This document shows positions 1-5,818 of a stretch of 21,710 nucleotides of DNA, in pieces. A model generated the notes under the pieces. The model made no database searches. It saw only the letters and a list, made by a program, of their open reading frames with translations, and was not told the origin of the DNA. How positions within the stretch are numbered: position 1 is the first letter of the stretch; each line of letters begins with the position of its first letter. Origin of the DNA: a virus; the IMG/VR virus record IMGVR_UViG_3300047497_000219, positions 1 to 21,710 of that record; one strand, written 5' to 3'. The position numbers and the translations under genes were made by a program.

Positions 1-393
1 GATCCCGCCACCGGCTACGCCTATGTCTTCACCAAGACCGTCACCATCGTGCCTGGCAAGGCCGAGCTGAAGATCGAGGACAATCTGAAGAACACCGGCA
101 AGAAGCCGATCGACACGACCGTCTACAACCACCATTTCATGACCCTGAGCCCCGGGGAGGATGGCGTGGAGCTCAAGGCGCCCTTCAAGCTGACCAATGC
201 CCGGCCCATGCCGGCCGATGTGGTCAGGTTCGACGGCGACCGCATGACCTATCTGCGCGGGTTGACCGGCCAGGAACAGGTGGCCAGCGACCTGACCGGC
301 TTCACCAATGCGGTGGCCGACAATGACTTCAGGATCACCGCCACCAAGCCCCGGCGATTCAAAATAGGCGAGATTCCAAGCAGGCATTTTCCC
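1..393 (+). pseudogene. Truncated upstream copy of a mutarotase-like secreted protein (partial)
   Basis: The frame is open from the window edge and encodes a segment that aligns with the middle of the next gene: both have YxF/Y-TKT-type strands, LKNTGK, a TTVY(N/D)H motif and a TYLR motif. Homology stops near position 345, after the DFRI residues, where the intact copy continues for about 60 more residues. The remaining codons (about 346-393) read through what looks like the 5' untranslated region of the downstream gene and join it in frame. This therefore looks like a tandem paralogue that lost its 3' end by deletion. The 5' end lies outside the window. Function is not known; the fold guess comes from the intact neighbour. 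Confidence 0.6.
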
Positions 394-1455
394 GTGACGC
401 GATTTCTGGCCCTGGCCGCGCTGCTCGCCACCACGGCGGCGCAGGCCCAGCCTGTGCAACCTGTTCCCGCTAGCTCGACACCAGTGGCCGTCGCCCTGTC
501 GGCCGCGCCCCATCGCGACATCTCCAATGTGCTGATGACGGCACGGCTCGGCACCACCGACGGCACCACGGGTTTCTATCGCGGCACCCGCTTCGACCAG
601 GCCGGCCAGGTCTTCAGCCTGGAATTGAACGGGCGGCAATTCTATGGCCCCTGGTTCGACGCCATCGCGCCCGACGTGCTGGACTATGCCTATGACGCCG
701 CCGGCCAGGTGGTGGCCGGCCCCGACAGCGCCGCGATCGGCCCGGTAGAGGAATTCGCGCCCATCGGTTTCACGCCCACCGCCGGCAGCCATTTTGTCAA
801 GATCGGGGTCGGCATCCTCTATCAGCCGGATACGGCGCCTTACGACCATTACCGCCATTACAAGCTGCTGGACGGCGGCCAGCGCGCCACCCGCATCACC
901 CCGCGCAGCTCGACCTGGATCCAGACCCTGGACGACGCCGATATCGGCTATGTCTATTCCAAGACCATCGGCCTGGAAGCGGGCAGGAACGAGCTGGTCA
1001 TCACCCACAGCCTGAAGAACACCGGCAAGACCGCGATCCATACGACCGTCTACGATCACAACTTCCTGCGCCTGGTGCCTGGCCAGAACGGGGTGCGCAT
1101 CAGCTTTCCCTTCCTCGTCTCCGCCGCCAATCCGCCCGATCCCGGCCTCATGCGGATCGAGGGCAATTCGCTGACCTATCTGCGCGCCATGAAGCCGAAA
1201 GAGCGCGTCTCTTTCCCCATCACCGGCTTCGGTGCGGGCGGCGCGCGGGATTACGATTTCCGCGTCATCGACACCACGACCGGCGCGTCTGTGCATGTGA
1301 CGGGCGACCAGCCGCTGACGCGGGTGAACATCTTCTCGATCGACAAGGTGCAAGCAGTCGAACCCACCATCGCCATCGACCTGGCGCCGGGTACGGAAAA
1401 GCGCTGGACCTATCGCTACACTTATTCAGCACCTGGTACCGCGCCCAAAAAATAA
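394..1455 (+). CDS. Secreted protein, galactose-mutarotase-like fold (putative)
   Basis: Encodes 353 residues from a GTG start. I chose this start because it opens a clean signal peptide (MTRFLALAALLATTAAQA) with AGCAGG a few bases upstream; the longer in-frame reading begins inside a truncated paralogue. The mature part is rich in beta-strand-like segments (GRQFYGPWFDAI, HYRHYKLLDGG, TTVYDHNFLRL, TYLRAM) that recall the beta-sandwich of aldose-1-epimerase-like proteins. That family assignment is by overall look only; I see no catalytic residues I can name with confidence. Likely periplasmic. It probably belongs to the host chromosome flanking the phage region, since it is on the opposite strand to the phage genes. 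Confidence 0.6.
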   Translation: MTRFLALAALLATTAAQAQPVQPVPASSTPVAVALSAAPHRDISNVLMTARLGTTDGTTGFYRGTRFDQAGQVFSLELNGRQFYGPWFDAIAPDVLDYAYDAAGQVVAGPDSAAIGPVEEFAPIGFTPTAGSHFVKIGVGILYQPDTAPYDHYRHYKLLDGGQRATRITPRSSTWIQTLDDADIGYVYSKTIGLEAGRNELVITHSLKNTGKTAIHTTVYDHNFLRLVPGQNGVRISFPFLVSAANPPDPGLMRIEGNSLTYLRAMKPKERVSFPITGFGAGGARDYDFRVIDTTTGASVHVTGDQPLTRVNIFSIDKVQAVEPTIAIDLAPGTEKRWTYRYTYSAPGTAPKK

Positions 1456-1510
1456 TCCCGGCAACCCGCGCATCACGCAGATCACCGGGGCAGTATCCTG
1501 CTTGCGGCTA

Positions 1511-1636
1511 TTATCCGTGCCGTAGGTGTCGTAGGGCGTCCATAACCTCATGATAGACGGACAGCGGGGCGGCGTGCGCAATTGTTGCCAGACATCCGGC
1601 GGCCACCCCGGCCAGAAAGACAGTTCGCGCCCTCAT
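1511..1636 (-). CDS. 41-residue secreted-protein stub (truncated paralogue)
   Basis: A short frame whose N-terminus, MRARTVFLAGVAAGCLATIA, is a signal peptide nearly parallel to that of the adjacent 174-residue gene (MRARTMVLVGLAAMLGISTA). The start regions share an identical 16-base block. The frame stops after only about 20 mature residues (APLSVYHEVMDALRH), so it is best read as the 5' remnant of a second, duplicated secreted protein. It starts just after the stop of its neighbour and could be co-transcribed. Whether it is translated to anything useful is doubtful. Confidence 0.4.
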   Translation of the reverse strand: MRARTVFLAGVAAGCLATIAHAAPLSVYHEVMDALRHLRHG

Positions 1637-2165
1637 CCCTAATCCTCCGCCGTCACGAATCCGGCTTCCAGCCGGTTTAGCCGGCGGCCCTTGTCGAAAT
1701 ACGCACTAAACCAGCAGGTGACACCCCGGCTGTCCTTCAGGCATTCACCGGTACCGATGTCACAGCCACTCTTCGCGCAGCCGGCGGCGAAATCTATTTT
1801 CGGATCCATGGCAGATAATATCCGGTGCGCCTCTTCAAGCGGCATTCCGAACTTCAAGGGATAGTTGGGCGGCAACGCAGCCGAATCATCTGGCCGGCGC
1901 ACGATCTTCGCGATCTCATCGTCGGCGGTCGTGTAATGCGTGCCATCGGCATCCACGAATTCGCAATCGAAGGTATGATATTTGCGATAAACGGTGCAGC
2001 GGGGAAGCCGCTTGGCGTCCTTGGGTATGGCTCTCAAGTGCCCGAGCCGGTACCTGCCAAACGCGTCCAGGTTGCTTGGCCGTATCTCGCAATCCTTGGC
2101 ATAAGCCGTCGAAATGCCGAGCATCGCAGCAAGGCCGACCAGGACCATCGTTCGCGCCCTCATCC
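1623..2165. repeat. 16-bp direct repeat at two duplicated gene starts
   Basis: The block gttcgcgccctcatcc occurs identically at 1623-1638 and 2150-2165. Each copy spans the start codon and first codons (MRART) of a minus-strand secreted-protein gene. It marks a duplication of the 5' end of the gene and could have served as a recombination site. It is too short and too coding in nature to be called an attachment site. Confidence 0.6.
1639..2163 (-). CDS. Secreted Cys-rich protein, putative periplasmic immunity factor
   Basis: Encodes 174 residues with a clear signal peptide (MRARTMVLVGLAAMLGISTA, then YAKDC) and at least seven cysteines in the mature part (for example CAKSGCDIGTGEC), suggesting a disulfide-bonded periplasmic protein. 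The start is set by a strong ribosome site, GGGAGGAAGG, directly before ATG. I do not recognise the family. It follows a remnant carrying an M23 HxH motif whose stop codon lies just upstream of this ribosome site. That places it where an immunity protein against a cell-wall peptidase would sit. The immunity role is inferred from position and export signal only. Confidence 0.6.
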   Translation of the reverse strand: MRARTMVLVGLAAMLGISTAYAKDCEIRPSNLDAFGRYRLGHLRAIPKDAKRLPRCTVYRKYHTFDCEFVDADGTHYTTADDEIAKIVRRPDDSAALPPNYPLKFGMPLEEAHRILSAMDPKIDFAAGCAKSGCDIGTGECLKDSRGVTCWFSAYFDKGRRLNRLEAGFVTAED

Positions 2166-2173
2166 TTCCTCCC

Positions 2174-2356
2174 TTATGGCGTCACCGGCGTATATTGCAT
2201 CGGATCAACGACCGTTCCGCCGGTCGAATGCGGCCTGATGCTATCACGGCGGATTTCATAGTGAACATGGGGCGTGGTCGGCGGATCACCGGGGGCCGCG
2301 TCCGAGGCGCACTCCAGCCGGCCGGACGGCAAGCGCGGGGACCAACGGAAAGTCCA
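2174..2356 (-). pseudogene. Orphan 3' tip of an M23 (LytM) peptidase
   Basis: Stop-to-stop frame of 60 codons with no start codon of its own. It contains PHVHYEIR, the HxH-plus-strand signature of M23 endopeptidases, followed about 15 residues later by GGTVVDPMQYTP. The latter parallels GAVIDPTPYAG in the complete M23 gene at 16520-17500. The upstream part of the domain (HxxxD, YGH) is missing, so it cannot be active alone. It ends at a TAA immediately before the ribosome site of the 174-residue secreted gene. Interpreted as a displaced toxin tip left by recombination. Confidence 0.5.
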
Positions 2357-2360
2357 TTAT

Positions 2361-2426
2361 TCAAAATGTCTTGGGATCAAACCTGTGCACGGTGCATACA
2401 CACGCCCGCATCCGGCGCAAACGTGA
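2361..2426 (-). pseudogene. Orphan 3' tip of the SprT-like metalloprotease gene
   Basis: The minus-strand reading LRRMRACVCTVHRFDPKTF-stop matches the C-terminus of the complete SprT-like gene (FRRMRARVCAVHGFDLKTF-stop at 4187 onward). The DNA also matches, at roughly 80 percent by eye over about 65 bases. Similarity fades just beyond position 2426, so only the last 20 or so codons are duplicated. It carries no HExxH and cannot be a functional protease. It is direct evidence that this end of the element gained duplicated gene ends. Confidence 0.7.
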
Positions 2427-2439
2427 ATCCCTCAGTGTT

Positions 2440-2574
2440 TCAGTAATTTTTGTTGGTATAGGTGGCGCTGACCAAACTGCTCAGATCGGTTTCTTTTAAC
2501 GTAATCTCTCCATACTCGTCTTCCACCTTCCAACGGAAAACCTTATCGTTCTCCAGTTGGTTAATAATGGACAT
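2440..2574 (-). pseudogene. Short frame, probable C-terminal remnant of a secreted/immunity-like protein
   Basis: A 44-codon frame beginning MSIINQLENDKVFRWKVEDE and ending in NKNY. The core (FRWKV..EYGEITLKETDLSSL) loosely resembles residues 128-157 of the neighbouring 216-residue secreted protein (LMNERGFRRWVI...IYVMEEQSG), hinting at a paralogous tail. The start codon lies within the end of that neighbour (13-base overlap), with no convincing ribosome site. I read it as a leftover gene end rather than an independent gene; the paralogy is weak. Confidence 0.35.
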
Positions 2575-3211
2575 TACCACTGCCATCCTGCGGAGAGACC
2601 GGTGTGATCTTGTTCTCGTACATCAGCCTTTGGAAGACCCATGGCGCGGCGGAAGGCGCACCGCCGGGCGGAAACTCAGGCAATCCTGCCGGTATGCCTG
2701 AAAACTTCGCGGGACGGCACTGCATTTTTTCCACCCAAAGATCGCCGCTCTGCTCTTCCATGACATAGATCGACTTGTAGCTGTCCAAATTGATCACCCA
2801 GCGGCGGAATCCGCGTTCATTCATCAGGTAGAGAAGACCGTCCTTCTCCAGCGCGATCTTGTCTTTGCCGGAATTGTATTTGTGCACGTCTTCGAAATGC
2901 ATAGACTGCAAATCGACGATGATATGCCTTTGGACCGCTTGGACTTTCGGAATGTCGCCGCCCGGGCCTGCCATGGGAACAGGAATATAAGCGTCCAGAA
3001 CATGCTCAACATGGCCCTGGCAGAGCAGATCGAACTGCTTTGGACCACCCAGCTCGGGCATTTTCGCAGCAGCAGGACCGCACAGCCACAACAGAATACA
3101 GAAGGCGCCCCACGTGGTTCGCGAAAGCGCGCGGCCGAAATCAGTTGCGCTTGAAAAAATGATTGATGCCACTGGCGTCCGGCGGAGAGACTCGCGTGAT
3201 TTTTTTGTCAT
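2561..3211 (-). CDS. Secreted protein, candidate immunity factor with a chimeric C-terminus
   Basis: Frame of 216 codons. A hydrophobic stretch at residues 35-46 (AFCILLWLCG) followed by PAAAK looks like a signal peptide, so the long N-terminal lead from the first ATG, which overlaps the hydrolase gene by 71 bases, is suspect. A GTG at codon 14 is an alternative start, but no strong ribosome site supports either. Residues 50-165 are unrecognised. Residues 181-216 (PPGGAPS..., KITPVSPQDGSG) match the C-terminus of the adjacent SleB-like hydrolase (PPGGKVPS..., KITRVSPPDASG), also at DNA level. The 3' end therefore appears borrowed from a hydrolase tip. Position suggests periplasmic immunity to the hydrolase; unproven. 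Confidence 0.55.
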   Translation of the reverse strand: MTKKSRESLRRTPVASIIFSSATDFGRALSRTTWGAFCILLWLCGPAAAKMPELGGPKQFDLLCQGHVEHVLDAYIPVPMAGPGGDIPKVQAVQRHIIVDLQSMHFEDVHKYNSGKDKIALEKDGLLYLMNERGFRRWVINLDSYKSIYVMEEQSGDLWVEKMQCRPAKFSGIPAGLPEFPPGGAPSAAPWVFQRLMYENKITPVSPQDGSGNVHY

Positions 3212-3557
3212 TGATCATGCTCTGAAATCCGGACGGCACTTTACCACCGGGCGGCGACGAGAAAAAGTAAGTGCCGCCACCGACGGGATCGGGAATCGCA
3301 CCGCCCATGATGCCCTGCGCCGTATCCTGCGCCTGTTGCCAGGCCTTTGCGTTGGGGCCGGTCAGGCTATCGGGGTCGGCGGAGCCCTGCCATTGCCGAT
3401 CATTGTTCTGGACCGACAAGAAAGCATTCTTCTGGTTGATCACATCATCCATGGTCTTGCCGAATTCGCGGTCGCCCACCCGGTTGACCACTGACCAGCC
3501 AATTGCGGGCATGTCCGACGGGGTGTTGCTGCTCTCGGCATAGATGATCCGCGCCAA
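3141..3557 (-). CDS. SleB-like cell-wall hydrolase domain (downstream half of a frameshifted gene)
   Basis: 138 codons counted from a TTG. The frame stays open further upstream without an ATG, GTG or TTG. The start LARIIYAESSNTP plus GWSVVNRV matches the Hydrolase_2/SleB family signature; Glu8 is the likely catalytic acid. The end (GGGTYFFSS..., SGINHFFKRN) fits the family C-terminus. SleB-type enzymes cleave peptidoglycan glycan strands. The reading frame connects to the gene at 3641-4051 if one missing base near 3645 is restored, giving a 303-residue protein with linker and hydrolase. As it stands translation would need a frameshift or internal start, so this is probably inactive, unless the shift is an assembly error or programmed. 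Confidence 0.7.
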   Translation of the reverse strand: MARIIYAESSNTPSDMPAIGWSVVNRVGDREFGKTMDDVINQKNAFLSVQNNDRQWQGSADPDSLTGPNAKAWQQAQDTAQGIMGGAIPDPVGGGTYFFSSPPGGKVPSGFQSMINDKKITRVSPPDASGINHFFKRN

Positions 3558-3625
3558 GGTGTTTTCATCACCGGCCTGCGGGATATAGCCGTGACTGTTC
3601 AGAACTGAGCTGCCCGCATCGGGAC

Positions 3626-3826
3626 CTGGCTGCCAGGGCGTCAGGCCGTGAAGCCGCTGGCGTCCGGCTGGGGCGGCTGCGCCCGGTCCGGCTGTACCCA
3701 GCCATCCTTGCTCGCGGCAGGCGGCGGCGATCCACCTGCGTCCGCTGATCCCTGGTAATTGCCCGAAGCATCTGGCTGCCAGGGCGTCGGGCCGGTGAAT
3801 CCGCTGGCGTCCGGTTGAGGCGGCTG
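3626..3826. repeat. Imperfect direct repeat, 54/55 bp, holding a 1-base indel
   Basis: Copies at 3626-3679 (54 bases) and 3772-3826 (55 bases) encode the linker unit PPQPDASGFTGPTPWQP. The copies differ by a few substitutions and one base: ggccggtg in the longer copy is ggccgtg in the shorter. The lost base shifts the frame and creates the stop at 3641. The comparison shows which base is missing and how the gene originally read. Confidence 0.75.
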
Positions 3827-4051
3827 TGCCGGCTGCCCTATATCGCCGAAATCAATCGTGGCGATGTCCTCGGGACTCAGAAGGCCGTGGATGGTGCTGT
3901 TGGCCAAGGTCCAGGGCTCAGGATTCAGCGCAGGGCCCAGGATGCTGGGCTGGCCGGCTTGCCATGCGGCGCTCCAGGCCGGATCAAGGCCCGCGTTGCC
4001 CAACACGCTGATGGGCCGGTCGGGATCATAAGTATCGCCGGTATCGGCCAT
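3641..4051 (-). CDS. N-terminal virion-tag/linker half of the SleB-like hydrolase (frameshifted)
   Basis: 136 residues starting MADTGDTYDP; AAAGGAG six or seven bases before the ATG fixes the start. Residues 49-73 (NSTIHGLLSPEDIATIDFGD) resemble residues 33-55 of the M23 protein at the other end of the element (QSTLGGVMTPEQMADVDWGA). Residues 75-136 are a Pro/Asp/Gly-rich linker with two copies of PPQPDASGFT. The frame ends at a TGA inside the second copy, where one base is missing; the hydrolase domain continues in the next frame. Inferred role: N-terminal module that routes the hydrolase into the particle. A terminator lies just upstream, so it is probably transcribed separately. Confidence 0.65.
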   Translation of the reverse strand: MADTGDTYDPDRPISVLGNAGLDPAWSAAWQAGQPSILGPALNPEPWTLANSTIHGLLSPEDIATIDFGDIGQPAQPPQPDASGFTGPTPWQPDASGNYQGSADAGGSPPPAASKDGWVQPDRAQPPQPDASGFTA

Positions 4052-4074
4052 CGAAAAACTCCTTTGGGGTTGGA

Positions 4075-4131
4075 AAAAGAAAAGCCCCGGCGATCCCACG
4101 CGCGCCTCGCGCACAAGGATCAGCCGGGGCC
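4075..4131 (-). terminator. Rho-independent terminator, minus strand
   Basis: On the minus strand GCCCCGGC...GATCC pairs with GGATC..GCCGGGGC, with an inner GCGCG/CGCGC stem, and is followed at once by TTTTCTTTTTCC. It lies between the SprT-like gene stop (4187) and the start of the hydrolase gene (4051), so it closes the lysis/toxin transcript. Confidence 0.8.
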
Positions 4132-4186
4132 ATGTCCGCGCTCCAGCCCGTTGGGAGGGACAACCGGCGAGCGCGAACCTCGAAAT

Positions 4187-4531
4187 TCAAAAAGTCTTCA
4201 GATCAAACCCATGCACGGCGCACACACGCGCCCGCATGCGACGGAAACGCGGCCCGTGATGCTCGCGGTCGCCGGTCAGATGCTGGCGCAGATGGATCAT
4301 CTCATGCGCTAGGGTCGCCAGCAGCGTGGGCGTCAGCCCGTTATGCGCCTCGCTCACCCGTATCACTGGCATGCCCGCTTCCACCGCAAAGTCAGCCGCC
4401 AGCCGCGTGTCGCGCACCACATGAAAGCCGACCTCGTCCGCTTCGGGCAGGCGCCAGCCCCGGAACGGCTCGGTGGTGCGCAGGAAGTCATACGCCGCCG
4501 CCAGCATGTCCGGCGTCAGCTTCAAGGTCAT
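4187..4531 (-). CDS. SprT-like zinc metalloprotease, phage-borne
   Basis: 114 residues. LAHEMIHLRQH at residues 75-84 carries the HExxH zinc motif (H76, E77, H80), and REHHGPRF at 89-96 supplies the expected third histidine, as in SprT/SprT-like proteins. It is short for the family: the C-terminal zinc ribbon found in some members is absent. The start has no strong ribosome site and lies 6 bases after the stop of the preceding membrane-protein gene, so coupled translation is likely. Its 3' end is duplicated as a fragment at 2361-2426. The role is unknown; SprT-like proteins act on DNA-bound proteins in other systems, and small versions occur in phages. Confidence 0.75.
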   Translation of the reverse strand: MTLKLTPDMLAAAYDFLRTTEPFRGWRLPEADEVGFHVVRDTRLAADFAVEAGMPVIRVSEAHNGLTPTLLATLAHEMIHLRQHLTGDREHHGPRFRRMRARVCAVHGFDLKTF

Positions 4532-4537
4532 GGCGGA

Positions 4538-5017
4538 TCAGGGGTTGGGCGTGCAGTCTTCGCGAAGCACGACATGGAAGTGCTGCGCGCCGCCACCGGC
4601 CTGCAAGTCCACATCATTGGTGAAGTCGAAGATGTGGCCGCTTCTCCAGCACAATTCCAGCCTCTCTGGTCCGGCCCAGACGTAGCGATAGAAAGAGGCG
4701 TCGTCGCCATACAGGATGACCTTGGAGTCCCTTTTGCCGTTATGTTCGTAATGGGCGGTGAGCCAGTTGGAATCCGACGTCAGCGGCAGGGATTCGGTCT
4801 GGTATGTCAGTGTGACGCCTGGGAGCGGCGTCTTGAAGGTATCCAAATAACGCGGCGGCGACACAAGCGTAATGAAGGCCCCAAAAAGCAGCGTCACCAC
4901 CAGCACCGTGGCGATCACATATTTCAGGATGGTTTTGGCAGGATGCGGCGCCGGCCATTGAAGAAGTGCCCACGCCAGGGCCAACAAAGCCAACACCGTG
5001 AAGGGCTTATAATCCAC
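4538..5017 (-). CDS. Two-helix membrane protein, candidate immunity partner
   Basis: 159 residues from a GTG start that overlaps the TAG stop of the preceding gene (TAGTG), implying translational coupling. Residues about 6-24 (FTVLALLALAWALLQW) and 32-52 (YVIATVLVVTLLFGAFITLV) are transmembrane helices. The C-terminal two thirds is a soluble, probably periplasmic domain (YLDTFKTPLPGVTLTYQTES onward, with WRSGHIFDF). The family is not recognised. Tight coupling to a toxin-44-like gene makes an immunity role plausible, although an immunity protein against a cytoplasmic RNase would more often be soluble. A lysis-accessory role is the alternative. Confidence 0.55.
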   Translation of the reverse strand: MDYKPFTVLALLALAWALLQWPAPHPAKTILKYVIATVLVVTLLFGAFITLVSPPRYLDTFKTPLPGVTLTYQTESLPLTSDSNWLTAHYEHNGKRDSKVILYGDDASFYRYVWAGPERLELCWRSGHIFDFTNDVDLQAGGGAQHFHVVLREDCTPNP

Positions 5018-5568
5018 TAGAGTCCTGCCCCATAGGCCAGCGCTTGATCTCGCACCGATTGGGCCGATTTGTCCGGACCGAAGGGATTGCTTCCGTCGGT
5101 GGGGCGCCCCTTCCAGATGGCCCTCCCGGTCTTGTAGAGATTATAAGCGGTCGCGAGGCCATCCATGGCTGTATCAGGAAAGATGCCCGACCCGATGGCA
5201 TAAAGGGCAAAATTGCCTGCCTTGCCCAATGCGGCTTCGGTCGTACCGTCCTGTCCACCAAAGCGGTTCTTGAAATCCATCGGCCCGTTAGGCTGGACGA
5301 CCGCAAGATATTGCCCGAACGCATTTCCCAAGCCGCCATCAGTAACCTGCGGATCATTCTGAGCCTGCGCCATGCTGTTTTGCAAGGCTGCCCGCTGCTG
5401 CTGGATCACAGTCCCCAGCCGGCTGCCATCGGGCAGAATATAGTCTGGCCATCCACCGGCAGACGCAGCACCGGTGTCGCTGGGATTTTGGTCCAGCCCC
5501 GGAATGGTGCTGGGATTGATGTCCCATGTGTCGGGCGGATCGGGGAGTTGTACGGTTGGTTTTCCCAT
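5017..5568 (-). CDS. Putative polymorphic toxin type 44-like protein
   Basis: 183 residues starting MGKPTVQLPD; AAGGAG six bases before this ATG decides the start over a longer frame. Residues 1-50 are Pro/Asp-rich with an INPSTIPGL motif; 90-183 carry NGPMDFKNRF (94-103), GNFALYAIGSG (118-128) and NPFGPDKSAQSVRDQALAYG (161-180). From memory this order and spacing resemble the bacterial toxin 44 domain (a GGxxDYK element, GNFNYGATG, then a YGDDPxDQ element), a predicted RNase of polymorphic toxins. The match is by pattern only, with several changes (for example A-L-Y in place of N-Y-G). It lies between lysis genes and a coupled membrane protein. If not a toxin, it would be an unclassified virion protein. 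Confidence 0.5.
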   Translation of the reverse strand: MGKPTVQLPDPPDTWDINPSTIPGLDQNPSDTGAASAGGWPDYILPDGSRLGTVIQQQRAALQNSMAQAQNDPQVTDGGLGNAFGQYLAVVQPNGPMDFKNRFGGQDGTTEAALGKAGNFALYAIGSGIFPDTAMDGLATAYNLYKTGRAIWKGRPTDGSNPFGPDKSAQSVRDQALAYGAGL

Positions 5569-5578
5569 TGCGTCTCCT

Positions 5579-5818
5579 TCAATGTCCGTGGGCAAGGATC
5601 AGATAGATCAGGCTGCCGCAAACGCTCAGCAGGATGGTGATCAGGCTGATCGCCGCCGCCCAGAAGCGCAGGAAAAGTCCCTTCACATCCTGCTTCAGCT
5701 CGGCCAGGCCCTGAATGATATGGCCCTGGCGCTCGGCGCAGACCTGTTCGTGTGCCTCGATCGAGGCCAGCGCCTTGTTGGCGGCGTCACGCGCCAGCTG
5801 GTCGGTCAACGCCGTCAT
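5579..5818 (-). CDS. Small C-terminally anchored membrane protein (XhlA/holin-accessory-like)
   Basis: 79 residues starting MTALTDQLARDAANKAL. The ATG overlaps the stop of the Rz gene (ATGA) and has AGGAGG upstream. Residues about 8-50 are charged and helical (EAHEQVCAERQGHIIQGLAE), and 53-76 form one transmembrane helix (FWAAAISLITILLSVCGSLI). An amphipathic helix followed by a C-terminal anchor recalls XhlA-type lysis accessory proteins. The sequence match is not strong; lysis involvement is inferred from its place directly after holin and spanin genes. Confidence 0.6.
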   Translation of the reverse strand: MTALTDQLARDAANKALASIEAHEQVCAERQGHIIQGLAELKQDVKGLFLRFWAAAISLITILLSVCGSLIYLILAHGH

